From: Cellulomonas sp. P24 | GTDB taxonomy: Bacteria > Actinomycetota > Actinomycetes > Actinomycetales > Cellulomonadaceae | Direction of reading: 5' to 3' | DNA length: 64,000 nucleotides | Assembly (NCBI RefSeq): GCF_024704385.1 | Contig: NZ_JAJDFX010000002.1 | Coordinates: 2,046,001-2,110,000 of the forward strand | Part shown: positions 54,459 through 62,952 of the stretch, in pieces | How positions within the stretch are numbered: position 1 is the first letter of the stretch | Layout of the letters: every line of letters begins with the position of its first letter | Made by a program: the position numbers and the translations under genes | The notes under the pieces: model-generated | Told to the model about the DNA's origin: nothing | Seen by the model: only the letters and a program-made list of their open reading frames with translations | The model's database searches: none

Positions 54459-56003
54459 TCAGCCCCAGACGAGCGCCTGAGCGGGGTCCTCCAGGACGGC
54501 GCCGACGTCGGCCAGCACGCGTGACCCCAGCTCGCCGTCGACCAGTCGGTGGTCGACGCTCAGCGCGAGCTGGGTGATGAACCGCTTGCGGATCTTGCCC
54601 TTGTGGACCCACGGCTGCTCGCGGATCGCGCCGAACGCGAGGATCGCCGCCTCGCCCGGGTTGAGGATCGGGGTCCCGGTGTCGATGCCGAACACCCCGA
54701 CGTTCGTGATCGTGATGGTCCCGTCGCTCATGTCCGACGGCGACGTCTTGCCCGCGCGGGCCGTCGCCGTGAGACCGGCCAGACCCTGCGCGAGCTCCTT
54801 GAGGCGCATCCGGTGCGCGTCCTTGATGTTGGGGACCATCAACCCCCGAGGTGTCGCGGCGGCGATCCCGAGGTTGACGTAGTGCTTGTAGACGATCTCC
54901 TGGCTCGCCTCGTCCCAGCTCGCGTTGACGTCCGGGTGCCGGTCGACCGCGAGGAGCAGGGCCTTGGCCGCGATCAGCAGCGGGGTCACCCGCACGTCCG
55001 CGAACTCCCGGTCCTCGCGCAGCCGGGCGACGAGGCGCATCGTCCGCGTGACGTCGACCGTCTGGAACACCGTCACGTGCGGGGCCGTGAACGCGCTGGT
55101 CACCATCGCCTCGGCCGTGCGCTTGCGCACGCTCTTGACCGGGACGCGCGTCTGGCGCCCGTCCGCCGAGACCGAGCCGGAGGCCAGCCAGGGGACGTCG
55201 TCCGCCGGGTAGGTCGCGAGCGTGCGGCCCTCGGCGCGTGCGGCGTAGGCGAGCACGTCCTCGCGCGTGACGATCCCGCCCGGACCGGTTCCCACCACGC
55301 TGTCGAGGTCGACCCCGAGGTCGCGCGCGACCTTCCGGACCGGTGGCTTGGCGAGGGCGTGCGTCCCGCCGGAGGCGCTGCGACCGGCGGCCCGCTCCGC
55401 GGACCCGTTGCCCGCCGCGACGACCGACGGGGCGTCCTGGCGGGGGCCGGTGACCGACGCCGGTGCCGGCACGGCAGAGGTGGGGGTCGGCGCGGACGAG
55501 CCGGACGCAGGGGTCGAGCCGGACGCGAGGGTCGACGCCGGTGCCGGCACGGTGGCGGCCAGGTCCGGTGCGGACGTCGACACGGCAGTGGCATCGCCGG
55601 CTGGTTCCCTGATCGGGTCGCCGGCAGCCGCGGGGGCGCCGCGTCGTGCGCGCCGAACTCCGGTGTGCTCGCCGACCCCGTAACCGACGAGGACCGCGGG
55701 ACCGTGGCCCTCCTCGGACGGCAGGGCGTCGTCGACCGGGCGCGTCCGCGCACCGGTCGGATCGGTGTCGATCACGATGATCGGGGTACCGACCTCGACC
55801 GTGACACCGGTCTCGACCAGCAGCTCCGCCACGACGCCGGCGAACGGGCTGGGCAGCTCGACGATCGACTTGGCGGTCTCGATCTCGACGAGGGCCTGGT
55901 TGACCGCGACCGTGTCCCCCACGGCGACGGACCACGAGACGATCTCTGCCTCGGTCAGCCCCTCCCCCGCGTCGGGAAGCCGGAACTCCTCAAAGGTCGG
56001 CAC
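54459..56003 (-). CDS. Dihydrolipoamide acyltransferase, E2 of a 2-oxoacid dehydrogenase (branched-chain/pyruvate type)
   Basis: 514 residues. The lipoyl domain at the start contains the modified lysine in EIETAKSIVELPSP. A long Ala/Pro linker, then a peripheral-subunit-binding domain (PPVRKVARDLGVDLDSVVGTGP in two halves), and the acyltransferase core ending LSVDHRLVDGELGSRVLADV with the catalytic His. It transfers the acyl group to CoA. The GTG start (MPTFEEFRLPDAGEG) has GGAG upstream. It is the third gene after E1alpha and E1beta, separated from E1beta by a palindromic repeat. Confidence 0.92.
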   Translation of the reverse strand: MPTFEEFRLPDAGEGLTEAEIVSWSVAVGDTVAVNQALVEIETAKSIVELPSPFAGVVAELLVETGVTVEVGTPIIVIDTDPTGARTRPVDDALPSEEGHGPAVLVGYGVGEHTGVRRARRGAPAAAGDPIREPAGDATAVSTSAPDLAATVPAPASTLASGSTPASGSSAPTPTSAVPAPASVTGPRQDAPSVVAAGNGSAERAAGRSASGGTHALAKPPVRKVARDLGVDLDSVVGTGPGGIVTREDVLAYAARAEGRTLATYPADDVPWLASGSVSADGRQTRVPVKSVRKRTAEAMVTSAFTAPHVTVFQTVDVTRTMRLVARLREDREFADVRVTPLLIAAKALLLAVDRHPDVNASWDEASQEIVYKHYVNLGIAAATPRGLMVPNIKDAHRMRLKELAQGLAGLTATARAGKTSPSDMSDGTITITNVGVFGIDTGTPILNPGEAAILAFGAIREQPWVHKGKIRKRFITQLALSVDHRLVDGELGSRVLADVGAVLEDPAQALVWG

Positions 56004-56027
56004 GCAAGCTCCAATCTCCATCCCCCT

Positions 56028-56103
56028 CCGCCGAGATCGGACGTCCGGCGCGAGATCGTCACGTTCAACGTGCGATCTCGCGCCCAACCTACGATCTCGG
56101 CGG
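56028..56103. repeat. Nested palindromic repeat, GAGATCG family, copy 3
   Basis: The outer arms CCGCCGAGATCG (56028-56039) and CGATCTCGGCGG (56092-56103) and the inner arms GGCGCGAGATCG (56047-56058) and CGATCTCGCGCC (56073-56084) are both perfect. It sits inside the dehydrogenase operon between E1beta and E2. Confidence 0.85.
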
Positions 56104-56124
56104 GATGTGGGGTGGGCGGGTGGG

Positions 56125-57138
56125 TTAGTAGGCCAGGGAACGGTCGACGGCGTCGAGGATGCGGTCGAGGGACGGGAGGTACTCGTGCTCCAGCTTGGAG
56201 ACCGGGTACGGGATGTGGAAGCCGCCGACCCGCAGGACGGGGGCCTGCAGGTGGTAGAAGCACTCCTCGGTGATGCGCGCCGCAACCTCGGCGCCGGTGC
56301 CGTACAGGACGGGTGCCTCGTGGACCACGACGCACCGGCCGGTCCGCCGCACCGACGCCGCGACAGTCTCGGCGTCCAACGGTGAGAGCGTCCGCAGGTC
56401 GACGACCTCGATGCTCGTCCCCTCCGCCGCGGCGGCGTCCGCGACCTTGAGGCACGTGCCGACCGTCGGGCCGTAGCCGACCAGCGTCAGGTCCGTGCCC
56501 GGGCGGACGACGACGGCACGGTCCAGCCCCGTCTCGCCGGTGGCGGCGTCGACCAGCGGGGCGTCGAGGTCGACGTCCCCCTTGTCCCAGTACCGGCCCT
56601 TCGGCTCGAAGAACAGCACGGGGTCCGGCGACGCGACGGCCTGCTGGATCATCACGAACGCGTCCGCCGGCGTGGACGGGGACACCACCCGCAGCCCGGC
56701 GGTGTGCGCGAACAGCACCTCCGGCGACTCGCTGTGGTGCTCGATCGCCCCGATGCCGCCCCCGTACGGGACCCGGATGACGACCGGGAGGCTCAGACGG
56801 CCCTGCGAGCGGTAGTGCATCCGCGAGAGCTGGGAGGTGATCTGGTCGAACGCCGGGTAGATGAACCCGTCGAACTGGATCTCGCACACCGACCGGTACC
56901 CGCGCAGCGCCAGGCCGATCGCGGTCCCGACGATCCCGGACTCGGCGAGCGGGGTGTCGACCACCCGCTCCGACCCGAAGTCCTTGTGGAGACCGTCGGT
57001 CACCCGGAACACGCCGCCCAGCGCGCCGATGTCCTCACCCATGAGCAGGACCTTCGGGTCGCTCTCGAGCGCGCGCCTGAGCCCCAGGTTGATCGCCTTC
57101 GCGAGCGTGATCCGCTGCGTCCCGGTCGTCGTGCTCAT
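56125..57138 (-). CDS. 2-oxoacid dehydrogenase E1 component, beta subunit
   Basis: 337 residues. Typical blocks are LAKAINLGLRRAL, LLMGEDIGALGGVFRVTDGL, RVVDTPLAESGIVGTAIGLA, EIQFDGFIYPAFDQI and HEAPVLYGTGAEVAARI. It pairs with E1alpha to decarboxylate a 2-oxo acid with thiamine diphosphate. The ATG overlaps the E1alpha stop by four bases (ATGA). Whether pyruvate or branched-chain acids are used cannot be decided by eye. Confidence 0.92.
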   Translation of the reverse strand: MSTTTGTQRITLAKAINLGLRRALESDPKVLLMGEDIGALGGVFRVTDGLHKDFGSERVVDTPLAESGIVGTAIGLALRGYRSVCEIQFDGFIYPAFDQITSQLSRMHYRSQGRLSLPVVIRVPYGGGIGAIEHHSESPEVLFAHTAGLRVVSPSTPADAFVMIQQAVASPDPVLFFEPKGRYWDKGDVDLDAPLVDAATGETGLDRAVVVRPGTDLTLVGYGPTVGTCLKVADAAAAEGTSIEVVDLRTLSPLDAETVAASVRRTGRCVVVHEAPVLYGTGAEVAARITEECFYHLQAPVLRVGGFHIPYPVSKLEHEYLPSLDRILDAVDRSLAY

Positions 57139-58271
57139 CGGTGCGCCCCCTCGTCGCCTCCGAGGAAGGAGGCCTCGTACTCCTGGAACCACGCCCTCTC
57201 GGCGTCGACGACGGCGTTCGGTCCCGCGTACACGTGCTCGAACATCGAGCTCGTCGACGGGCGTCCCATCGCGTGGACCGTCGACCGGATCCGCTCGGCG
57301 AGGGCACCGGCCTCCGCGTCGAGCTCGGCCTCGAACTCTGCCGGCAGCTCGCCCTCGGCGACGAGCAACGCCCGCAACCGGTCGATCGGGTCGCGTTGGC
57401 GCCAGTACTCCTCCTCGGCGGCGCTGCGGTACCGGGACGGGTCGTCGGAGGTGGTGTGGGCACCCATCCGGTACGTGAACGCCTCGACGAACGTGGGGCC
57501 GCCGCCGGACCGGGCGCGCTCGAGTGCCTCCGCGGTCACGGCGTAGCACGCCAGCACGTCGTTGCCGTCGACCCGCACGCTCGGCACCCCGAACCCCGGC
57601 CCGCGATCGGCGAGCGGCACACGCGCCTGGTGCGTCGTCGACTCCGAGATCGCCCACTGGTTGTTCTGGCAGAACAGCACGAGACCGGCGTTGTTGACCG
57701 CGGAGAAGACGAGCGCCTCGTTGACGTCCCCCTGGGAGGTCGCGCCGTCGCCGAAGTAGGTGATGACCGCCATGTCGCGGTCGGGGTCACCGGTCCCGAC
57801 GAGGCCGTCGCGCTGGACGCCCATCGCGTAGCCGGTCGCGTGGAGCGTGTGCGAGCCGATCACGAGCGTGTACAGGTGGAAGTTGTGGTCGTCCGGGTTC
57901 CACCCGCCGTGGTCGATGCCCCGGAAGAGGCGCAGCAGGTTCGCCAGATCGACACCGCGCGTGTGGGCCACCCCGTGCTCCCGGTACGACGGGAACACGT
58001 AGTCCTGAGGGGCGAGAGCTCGACCGGACCCGACCTGTGCGGCCTCCTGGCCGAGGCTCTGCGCCCAGAGCCCGAGCTCACCCTGCCGCTGCAGCGCGGT
58101 CGCCTCGTTGTCGAACCGCCTCACCAGCACCATGTCGCGGTACATGCCGCGCAGCGCGTCGGCATCGAGGTGCGCGATCCGCGGGCTGTAGTCGGGGTGC
58201 TCGACCCGCTCACCCGCCGGGGTGAGCAGCTGCACGAGGTCGGAATCCGTGAGGGGGCCGGTCTGGCTCAC
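57135..58271 (-). CDS. 2-oxoacid dehydrogenase E1 component, alpha subunit
   Basis: 378 residues. The thiamine diphosphate motif is GDGATSQGDVNEALVFSAV to NNQWAIS. Other family blocks are LYRDMVLVRRFDNEA-like text near residue 45, PSYREHGVAHTRG, and RMGAHTTSDDPSRYR with the phosphorylation-loop region. The GTG start has a strong GAAGGAG. It is the first gene of the E1alpha-E1beta-E2 operon; no E3 gene is in the window. The nearby aminotransferase gene fits amino acid catabolism. Confidence 0.92.
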   Translation of the reverse strand: MSQTGPLTDSDLVQLLTPAGERVEHPDYSPRIAHLDADALRGMYRDMVLVRRFDNEATALQRQGELGLWAQSLGQEAAQVGSGRALAPQDYVFPSYREHGVAHTRGVDLANLLRLFRGIDHGGWNPDDHNFHLYTLVIGSHTLHATGYAMGVQRDGLVGTGDPDRDMAVITYFGDGATSQGDVNEALVFSAVNNAGLVLFCQNNQWAISESTTHQARVPLADRGPGFGVPSVRVDGNDVLACYAVTAEALERARSGGGPTFVEAFTYRMGAHTTSDDPSRYRSAAEEEYWRQRDPIDRLRALLVAEGELPAEFEAELDAEAGALAERIRSTVHAMGRPSTSSMFEHVYAGPNAVVDAERAWFQEYEASFLGGDEGAHR

Positions 58272-58338
58272 GCGGATCTCCTTCGAGGCGAGGGGCAGGG
58301 GCAGGACGGGCAGACCTTCCGGCACAGGACGGAACCTG

Positions 58339-58375
58339 CAACCTACGACAACGTAGGCTACGGGTCCGTAGGTTG
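58339..58375. promoter_or_regulatory. Inverted-repeat operator candidate upstream of the dehydrogenase operon
   Basis: CAACCTACG and CGTAGGTTG form 9-bp arms, with an additional CCTACG-ACAA-CGTAGG palindrome overlapping the left arm. It lies 68-104 bp before the E1alpha start codon. A regulator binding CTACG half-sites is likely; its identity is unknown. Confidence 0.6.
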
Positions 58376-58486
58376 TCGTGGAAGGCGTCCGACAACGTCG
58401 GGGGCCCACCCTTGTGCGACTCCCACCATGGCGGCCCGACACCCTGCCCGCCACTCGTCCTCAGACGCTCGCAGCCCGGCGACGTC

Positions 58487-59272
58487 TCACCTCACGTCCG
58501 GGTCGCGCTGCTCGCGGACGACGGACGGCGACGCAGCCGGGGCCTCGGCGGGCTCCTGTCGGGGCACCGGACCGCCGTCGCCTGTCGCGGGAGGCGGTCC
58601 GTACCCCGCCGGGTACGGCATCGCGGTGAACGTCGGTGGTGCGACGACCGGAAGCGTGGCCGACGCCGCCGTGGCAGGTCGATGGACCGGAACCGCGCCG
58701 GACGCAGGGCCCGACGACCTGGCGGGCACATGCGGAGCCCGTGACGGAGCCCCAGTCGTCACGCCGGGCGGCGTGACGGTCACGCCGGGTGGCGGCGCGG
58801 TCACGCCGGGTGGCGGCGCGGTCACGCCGGGTGGCGGCGCGGTCACGCCGGGTGGCGGCGCGGTGGACACCGGCACACCCTCCGGTGGAGGCGCGGTCAC
58901 GGGCCCCCCACCAGGTGGCACCGCGGCGGTCGCCGCCGCGTCCGGCGGCCGCACGGAGGTCAGGGACTCGGCTCCCTCGGGGGACATCGGCGGCGCGACG
59001 TACGGCGTCATCCCTCCCAGCCGCGGGATGAGGGTGAGCCGCCGCTCGGCGTCGGCGAGCCGGCTCTCGACGGGCCACTGCACCGTCGCGAACATCACGA
59101 GGAGCACGAGGTTCACGCCGGGCACGAAGACGCCGATCGCCCACCACGGGGAGTACCCGGCCTTGCGGACCACCCGGATGACCAGCGCGATCAGGAGCAT
59201 GACGGTCGCCAGGGCGACTCCCGCGAGGACGAGGGGCATCGCCGCCTCGATGCGGTCGAGCGTGTCGTTCAT
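58487..59272 (-). CDS. Membrane protein with proline-rich repeat tail
   Basis: 261 residues. Two N-terminal membrane helices (MPLVLAGVALATVMLLIALVI and WWAIGVFVPGVNLVLLVMFA), then a long Pro/Ala/Thr-rich cytoplasmic or external tail with tandem APPPGVT heptapeptides at about 137-165. The first 60 residues resemble small DUF5684-like membrane proteins. The function is unknown. Confidence 0.7.
   Translation of the reverse strand: MNDTLDRIEAAMPLVLAGVALATVMLLIALVIRVVRKAGYSPWWAIGVFVPGVNLVLLVMFATVQWPVESRLADAERRLTLIPRLGGMTPYVAPPMSPEGAESLTSVRPPDAAATAAVPPGGGPVTAPPPEGVPVSTAPPPGVTAPPPGVTAPPPGVTAPPPGVTVTPPGVTTGAPSRAPHVPARSSGPASGAVPVHRPATAASATLPVVAPPTFTAMPYPAGYGPPPATGDGGPVPRQEPAEAPAASPSVVREQRDPDVR
58778..58861. 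repeat. 21-bp in-frame tandem repeat, four copies
   Basis: Four identical or near-identical 21-bp units beginning at 58778, 58799, 58820 and 58841 (GGTCACGCCGGGTGGCGGCGC as two joined blocks). They encode the APPPGVT heptapeptides and keep the frame, so copy-number change would alter only tail length. Confidence 0.85.
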
Positions 59273-59400
59273 TCGCGCCCCCGAGTGAAGGATGCGGCCG
59301 CGCCCGGACGGTCACCCGACCCGAGCAGGCTGCACGGGTCCATTCTGTGGCATGACACGCCGCGACCGCCGATCGACAGGCGAAGCGAGGCGCAACCGGT

Positions 59401-60468
59401 TCAGCGCCAGCGTGCGGCGATCTGCAGGAAGAGGTCCGTCGCCTCGGGCTCGCCGACGCTCACCCGCATCCCGTCGCCGGCGAACGGTCGCACGAGGACG
59501 CCCGCGCGTGCCGCCTCGCTCGCGCACGCGGAAGTGCGATCGGCCAGGTCGAGCCAGACGAAGTTGGCCTGGCTCTCGGGGACCACCCAGCCCTGAGCCC
59601 GGAGCCCGGCGAGCAGTCGCGTGCGCTCGGCCACGATCGCCTCGACCCGCACCATGAGCTCGCGCTCGGAGCGGAGGGAGGCCAGGGCAGCGAGCTGCGC
59701 CAGGTGGGAGACACCGAACGGCGTCGAGGCGGCGCGGATGCCGGCGGCGAGCCGCGGAGGCGCGACGGCGAACCCGACGCGGAGGCCCGCGAGGCCGTAG
59801 GCCTTGGAGAACGTCCGGAGCACGACGACGCGACGAGACCCGGCGAAGGCCGCGAGCGCGTCGGCGGCCTCCGGGTCGCGCACGAACTCGACGTACGCCT
59901 CGTCGAGCACGACGAGGACGTCCTCCGGCACGGAGTCGAGGAACGCGGCGAGCTCCGCCGCCCGCACCGCCGGTCCGGTCGGGTTGTTCGGCGTGCAGAC
60001 GAGCACGACCTTGGTCCGGTCGGTCACCGCCGCGGCCATCGCCGGGAGGTCGAGCCTGCCACCGTCCGCGAGCGGAACGGGGACGCCCACCCCACCGGCC
60101 AAGGAGATGGCGATCGGGTAGGCCTCGAAGGATCTCCACGGGAGCACGACCTCGTCGCCCGGTTCGCAGACGGCCGACAGCACGTGCCCGAGCACCGCGA
60201 CAGACCCGCAACCGGCGACGACGGTGCTCGGGTCGACCCCGAGCGATCGGGCGATCGCCTCGGTGAGCTCGGTCGCGTACATGTCGGGGTAGCGGTTGAC
60301 GTCCACCGCCCCGTCCGCGATCGCCGAGACCACCGACGGGAGCGGCGGGTAGGGGTTCTCGTTCGAGGAGAGCTTGAAGGCGGCCGCTCCGACGGGCACG
60401 CGGGCACCGGGGACGTACGGGGGAAGGTCGGCGAGGGCACGGCGCAGCGGCACACGAGGGCTGGACAC
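59401..60468 (-). CDS. Histidinol-phosphate/aromatic aminotransferase (HisC-type)
   Basis: 355 residues, class I/II PLP aminotransferase. Key blocks are KLSSNENPYPPLPSV, PNNPTGPAV, VVLDEAYVEF, the PLP lysine in RTFSKAYGLAGLRVGF, and the arginine at GDGMRVSVG. It could be HisC or the related aromatic aminotransferase Pat; isolation from other his genes and nearness to the 2-oxoacid dehydrogenase operon slightly favour Pat. The start is GTG. Confidence 0.85.
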   Translation of the reverse strand: MSSPRVPLRRALADLPPYVPGARVPVGAAAFKLSSNENPYPPLPSVVSAIADGAVDVNRYPDMYATELTEAIARSLGVDPSTVVAGCGSVAVLGHVLSAVCEPGDEVVLPWRSFEAYPIAISLAGGVGVPVPLADGGRLDLPAMAAAVTDRTKVVLVCTPNNPTGPAVRAAELAAFLDSVPEDVLVVLDEAYVEFVRDPEAADALAAFAGSRRVVVLRTFSKAYGLAGLRVGFAVAPPRLAAGIRAASTPFGVSHLAQLAALASLRSERELMVRVEAIVAERTRLLAGLRAQGWVVPESQANFVWLDLADRTSACASEAARAGVLVRPFAGDGMRVSVGEPEATDLFLQIAARWR

Positions 60469-60542
60469 GCCACCAGCATGCCATCGCGACGAACGGGCGA
60501 AGCGCCGTGACGAACCGGCGTCGCGATGCAAGGATCAGGTGC

Positions 60543-60926
60543 ATGACCTTCGTCTGGCGCGTCCTTGTCAATGCGATCGCGATCTGGCTCGCCCAGGAGC
60601 TGCTCAGCGGCATCACAGTCGTCGACGACGGCACCACGTCGGGTCGGGTCTTCGTCCTCATCGGGGTCGGGCTGATCTTCGGGCTCGTCAACGCGGTCGT
60701 GAAGCCGATCGTGAAGTTCTTCGCGTTTCCGCTGTACGTCCTCACACTCGGCTTGTTCACCCTGGTCGTGAACGCGTTGATGCTCCTGCTGACCGCGTGG
60801 ATCACCCAGCAGCTCAGCTGGGGCCTGAAGGTCGACACGTTCGGGACTGCCGTGATCGGCGCGCTCATCATCTCCGTCGTCTCCTTCATCCTGAGCAGGG
60901 TGGGATCGGACAAGCGCCGCCGCTGA
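60543..60926 (+). CDS. Phage holin-family (DUF/Phage_holin_4_2-like) membrane protein
   Basis: 127 residues with four membrane helices (VWRVLVNAIAIWLAQELL, VFVLIGVGLIFGLVNAVVKP, LYVLTLGLFTLVVNALMLLL, AVIGALIISVVSFIL). The NAVVKPIVKF block is the family signature. Despite the family name it is a normal chromosomal protein in actinobacteria, role unknown. Its end overlaps the convergent hydrolase gene by 41 bp. Confidence 0.82.
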   Translation: MTFVWRVLVNAIAIWLAQELLSGITVVDDGTTSGRVFVLIGVGLIFGLVNAVVKPIVKFFAFPLYVLTLGLFTLVVNALMLLLTAWITQQLSWGLKVDTFGTAVIGALIISVVSFILSRVGSDKRRR

Positions 60927-62469
60927 GCGGGGCCACCACGGGGACGACCGGGATCCGCGGCGGAGCGAGCACGGTCCCGAACGGGTTCTTCAGGGCCGGG
61001 ATCGCCTGAGCGACCGGAAGCGTTCGCACCGGGTCGGGCAGGCAGAACGGCGGTTCATCGTCCGACGACCGGTCGGCCACGACCCGGGTCCCCTGGAACA
61101 CCGTCGTGGTGACCTGGTCGCCCGGCGCACCGGTGACCTCGGCCGCTGCGTCGCGCCACGCGGCGATCGACGGATGGTCCGAGGCGTCGACCTCCGCAGC
61201 GGTGCCGGCGTAGATGTCGAGGTCATGGGATCCGACGAGGGTCCCGGCCGCCTCGACCTCTCGTGGGTCGTCCGATCCCGAGAGGTCACGCACGACGGTC
61301 GTCACGTTCGGGGCGTCCGGGTTCGGGGTCCCGTCGACGGACGGGACGAGGTCCGACCGGTTCTCGAGCGCGAGCGTCTGCGTCTTCGTGGGGACGTCCA
61401 TCACCCCGATCGGCGAGCCGAGCGTCAGGACGGAACGGACGTCGTAGGTCGTCGCGAACGCCGGGTCGCCGGCCAGCCGCGCGGCGACCATGCCGCCTTG
61501 GCTGTGCCCCGCGAGCAGGACCGCCTCACCTGCTCGGGCGCCCGCCGACCGCAGGGCTTGGCTGACGAGCGCGCTGCTGTCGTCGGGTGTGCCGGCCATG
61601 GCGGCCAGGTTGGTGGCGTTGTCGAAGGGGTTGGAGCCTGACCCCAGGCTCATCGACTGGGTGCCCGGGATCGCCACGACCCAGCCCCGGCTGCCGTCTG
61701 CGTGCTCGACCCGCTGGACGACCACCGACCCGGGTCCCGCCCGCTGGGCGGCCCGGATCGCCAGCGCCGCGTCCGTCGTGGTCCTGACCGGGGCCAGCGC
61801 CGGTGACGAGATCGCCGTCACGGAGAGGGGTCGACGCGGGAGGCCGCGAGCCAGGCCGGCAGCGGAACGCTCGACCGCCGACCGGCCCGGTCCGAGGTCC
61901 CAGAATGCGGACGGGAGCGCGCCGTCGAGAGCTCCGCCGAGCCCGGCCACCAGGCGCTCGGCACCCGCGCGCTGGAACGCGGTGAGGAGCGACCCGCGGG
62001 TCAGGCCCTCATCGCTTCCGACGGCCTCGGCCACGGTCGCGAGACCGACCTCCTCGACGACCACACCGGCGGCCAGGCCCCTGAGCGGGGTGGCACGAAG
62101 AAGATGGCCGAGCACGCTCCCGGACGCGGCGATCAGCCCACGCGTCGCCCGGTCGGCGGTGCTCTCGGCCTGCTGGTAGGTGTCGGCCGCACGTCCGAGC
62201 CCGGAGGCGAGGGCACGACACCGCTGTGCGGCGGCCCGCACCGAGGCGTCCCCGTGCCGGAGCGTGTCGAGGGAACCGAGCGCCCAGGTGGCGGCACTCG
62301 GCGCGATCGCCACGCGCGAGCGCAACCAGTCGGCCTCGACGTCGACGACCGTAGCCGCGCGGTCGAGCCGCGCTGCCGCACCGACCAGGGCCTGCGCCGT
62401 GGCACGGAGGTCGCTGAGCCGCGCCGTGGTGCCCCCGCGACCCCCGGTGACGACGAGGTCGTCACCCAT
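60886..62469 (-). CDS. Alpha/beta hydrolase with N-terminal helical (WXG100-like) region
   Basis: 527 residues. The N-terminal 150 are helical and alanine-rich, like the ESX-type substrate region. The hydrolase part includes VVAIPGTQS, the nucleophile elbow LLAGHSQGGMVAA and ENRSDLVPSVDG with a likely catalytic Asp, then SHDLDIY with a likely His. The start ATG overlaps the upstream stop by one base (TGATG). It may be a secreted lipase or toxin exported together with the small partner, which is inference. Confidence 0.75.
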   Translation of the reverse strand: MGDDLVVTGGRGGTTARLSDLRATAQALVGAAARLDRAATVVDVEADWLRSRVAIAPSAATWALGSLDTLRHGDASVRAAAQRCRALASGLGRAADTYQQAESTADRATRGLIAASGSVLGHLLRATPLRGLAAGVVVEEVGLATVAEAVGSDEGLTRGSLLTAFQRAGAERLVAGLGGALDGALPSAFWDLGPGRSAVERSAAGLARGLPRRPLSVTAISSPALAPVRTTTDAALAIRAAQRAGPGSVVVQRVEHADGSRGWVVAIPGTQSMSLGSGSNPFDNATNLAAMAGTPDDSSALVSQALRSAGARAGEAVLLAGHSQGGMVAARLAGDPAFATTYDVRSVLTLGSPIGVMDVPTKTQTLALENRSDLVPSVDGTPNPDAPNVTTVVRDLSGSDDPREVEAAGTLVGSHDLDIYAGTAAEVDASDHPSIAAWRDAAAEVTGAPGDQVTTTVFQGTRVVADRSSDDEPPFCLPDPVRTLPVAQAIPALKNPFGTVLAPPRIPVVPVVAPLSGGACPIPPCSG

Positions 62470-62789
62470 CAGAGGTGCGCCCGCCACGGCACCCAGGTGT
62501 CCTGGGTGCCGCCGAGCCCCACTCGGGGGTCCGCGAGCGCGGACGCCGCCCGGCGCGCCGCCTCGCCGACGGCCACGTGAGCGGAGTCGACGGCTCGGAA
62601 CGCGCCCTCGAGCCCACGCGTGAGGTGCACGGTGACGCCGATGAGCTCGGCGAGCACGGCACGGTAGCGGTCGGCGGCGTCGGAGACCCAGTCGACCCCG
62701 TCGGCAGCCTCGAGGACGCGTCGGGCCGCCTCGACCTCACGCTCGGCGGCCTGGATCGTGGTGACGCGGGTGGGAACGCACATGCTCAT
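62469..62789 (-). CDS. Small WXG100-like helical protein
   Basis: 106 residues, two long helices (IQAAEREVEAARRVLEAADG, then WVSDAADRYRAVLAELI) with a W-x-G-like turn replaced by DGVDW. Such proteins are partners or substrates of type VII secretion. It is translationally coupled to the hydrolase gene. No secretion machinery genes are in the window. The start is uncertain because no strong Shine-Dalgarno is seen. Confidence 0.65.
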   Translation of the reverse strand: MSMCVPTRVTTIQAAEREVEAARRVLEAADGVDWVSDAADRYRAVLAELIGVTVHLTRGLEGAFRAVDSAHVAVGEAARRAASALADPRVGLGGTQDTWVPWRAHL

Positions 62790-62952
62790 GGCCGGCACGC
62801 TAGGAGCAGCGGTCGGCTCCGGGTCGACCGGCATCGGATCGCCGTGGGCCCATCGGCATGTCGCGAGCCTGTGGTCGGGTCGCGCCTCCTGGTGGCACCC
62901 CTCTGTGGACCGAGCCGGGACCAGCCCGCACGACCGTGGAAGGATGCGTGAC

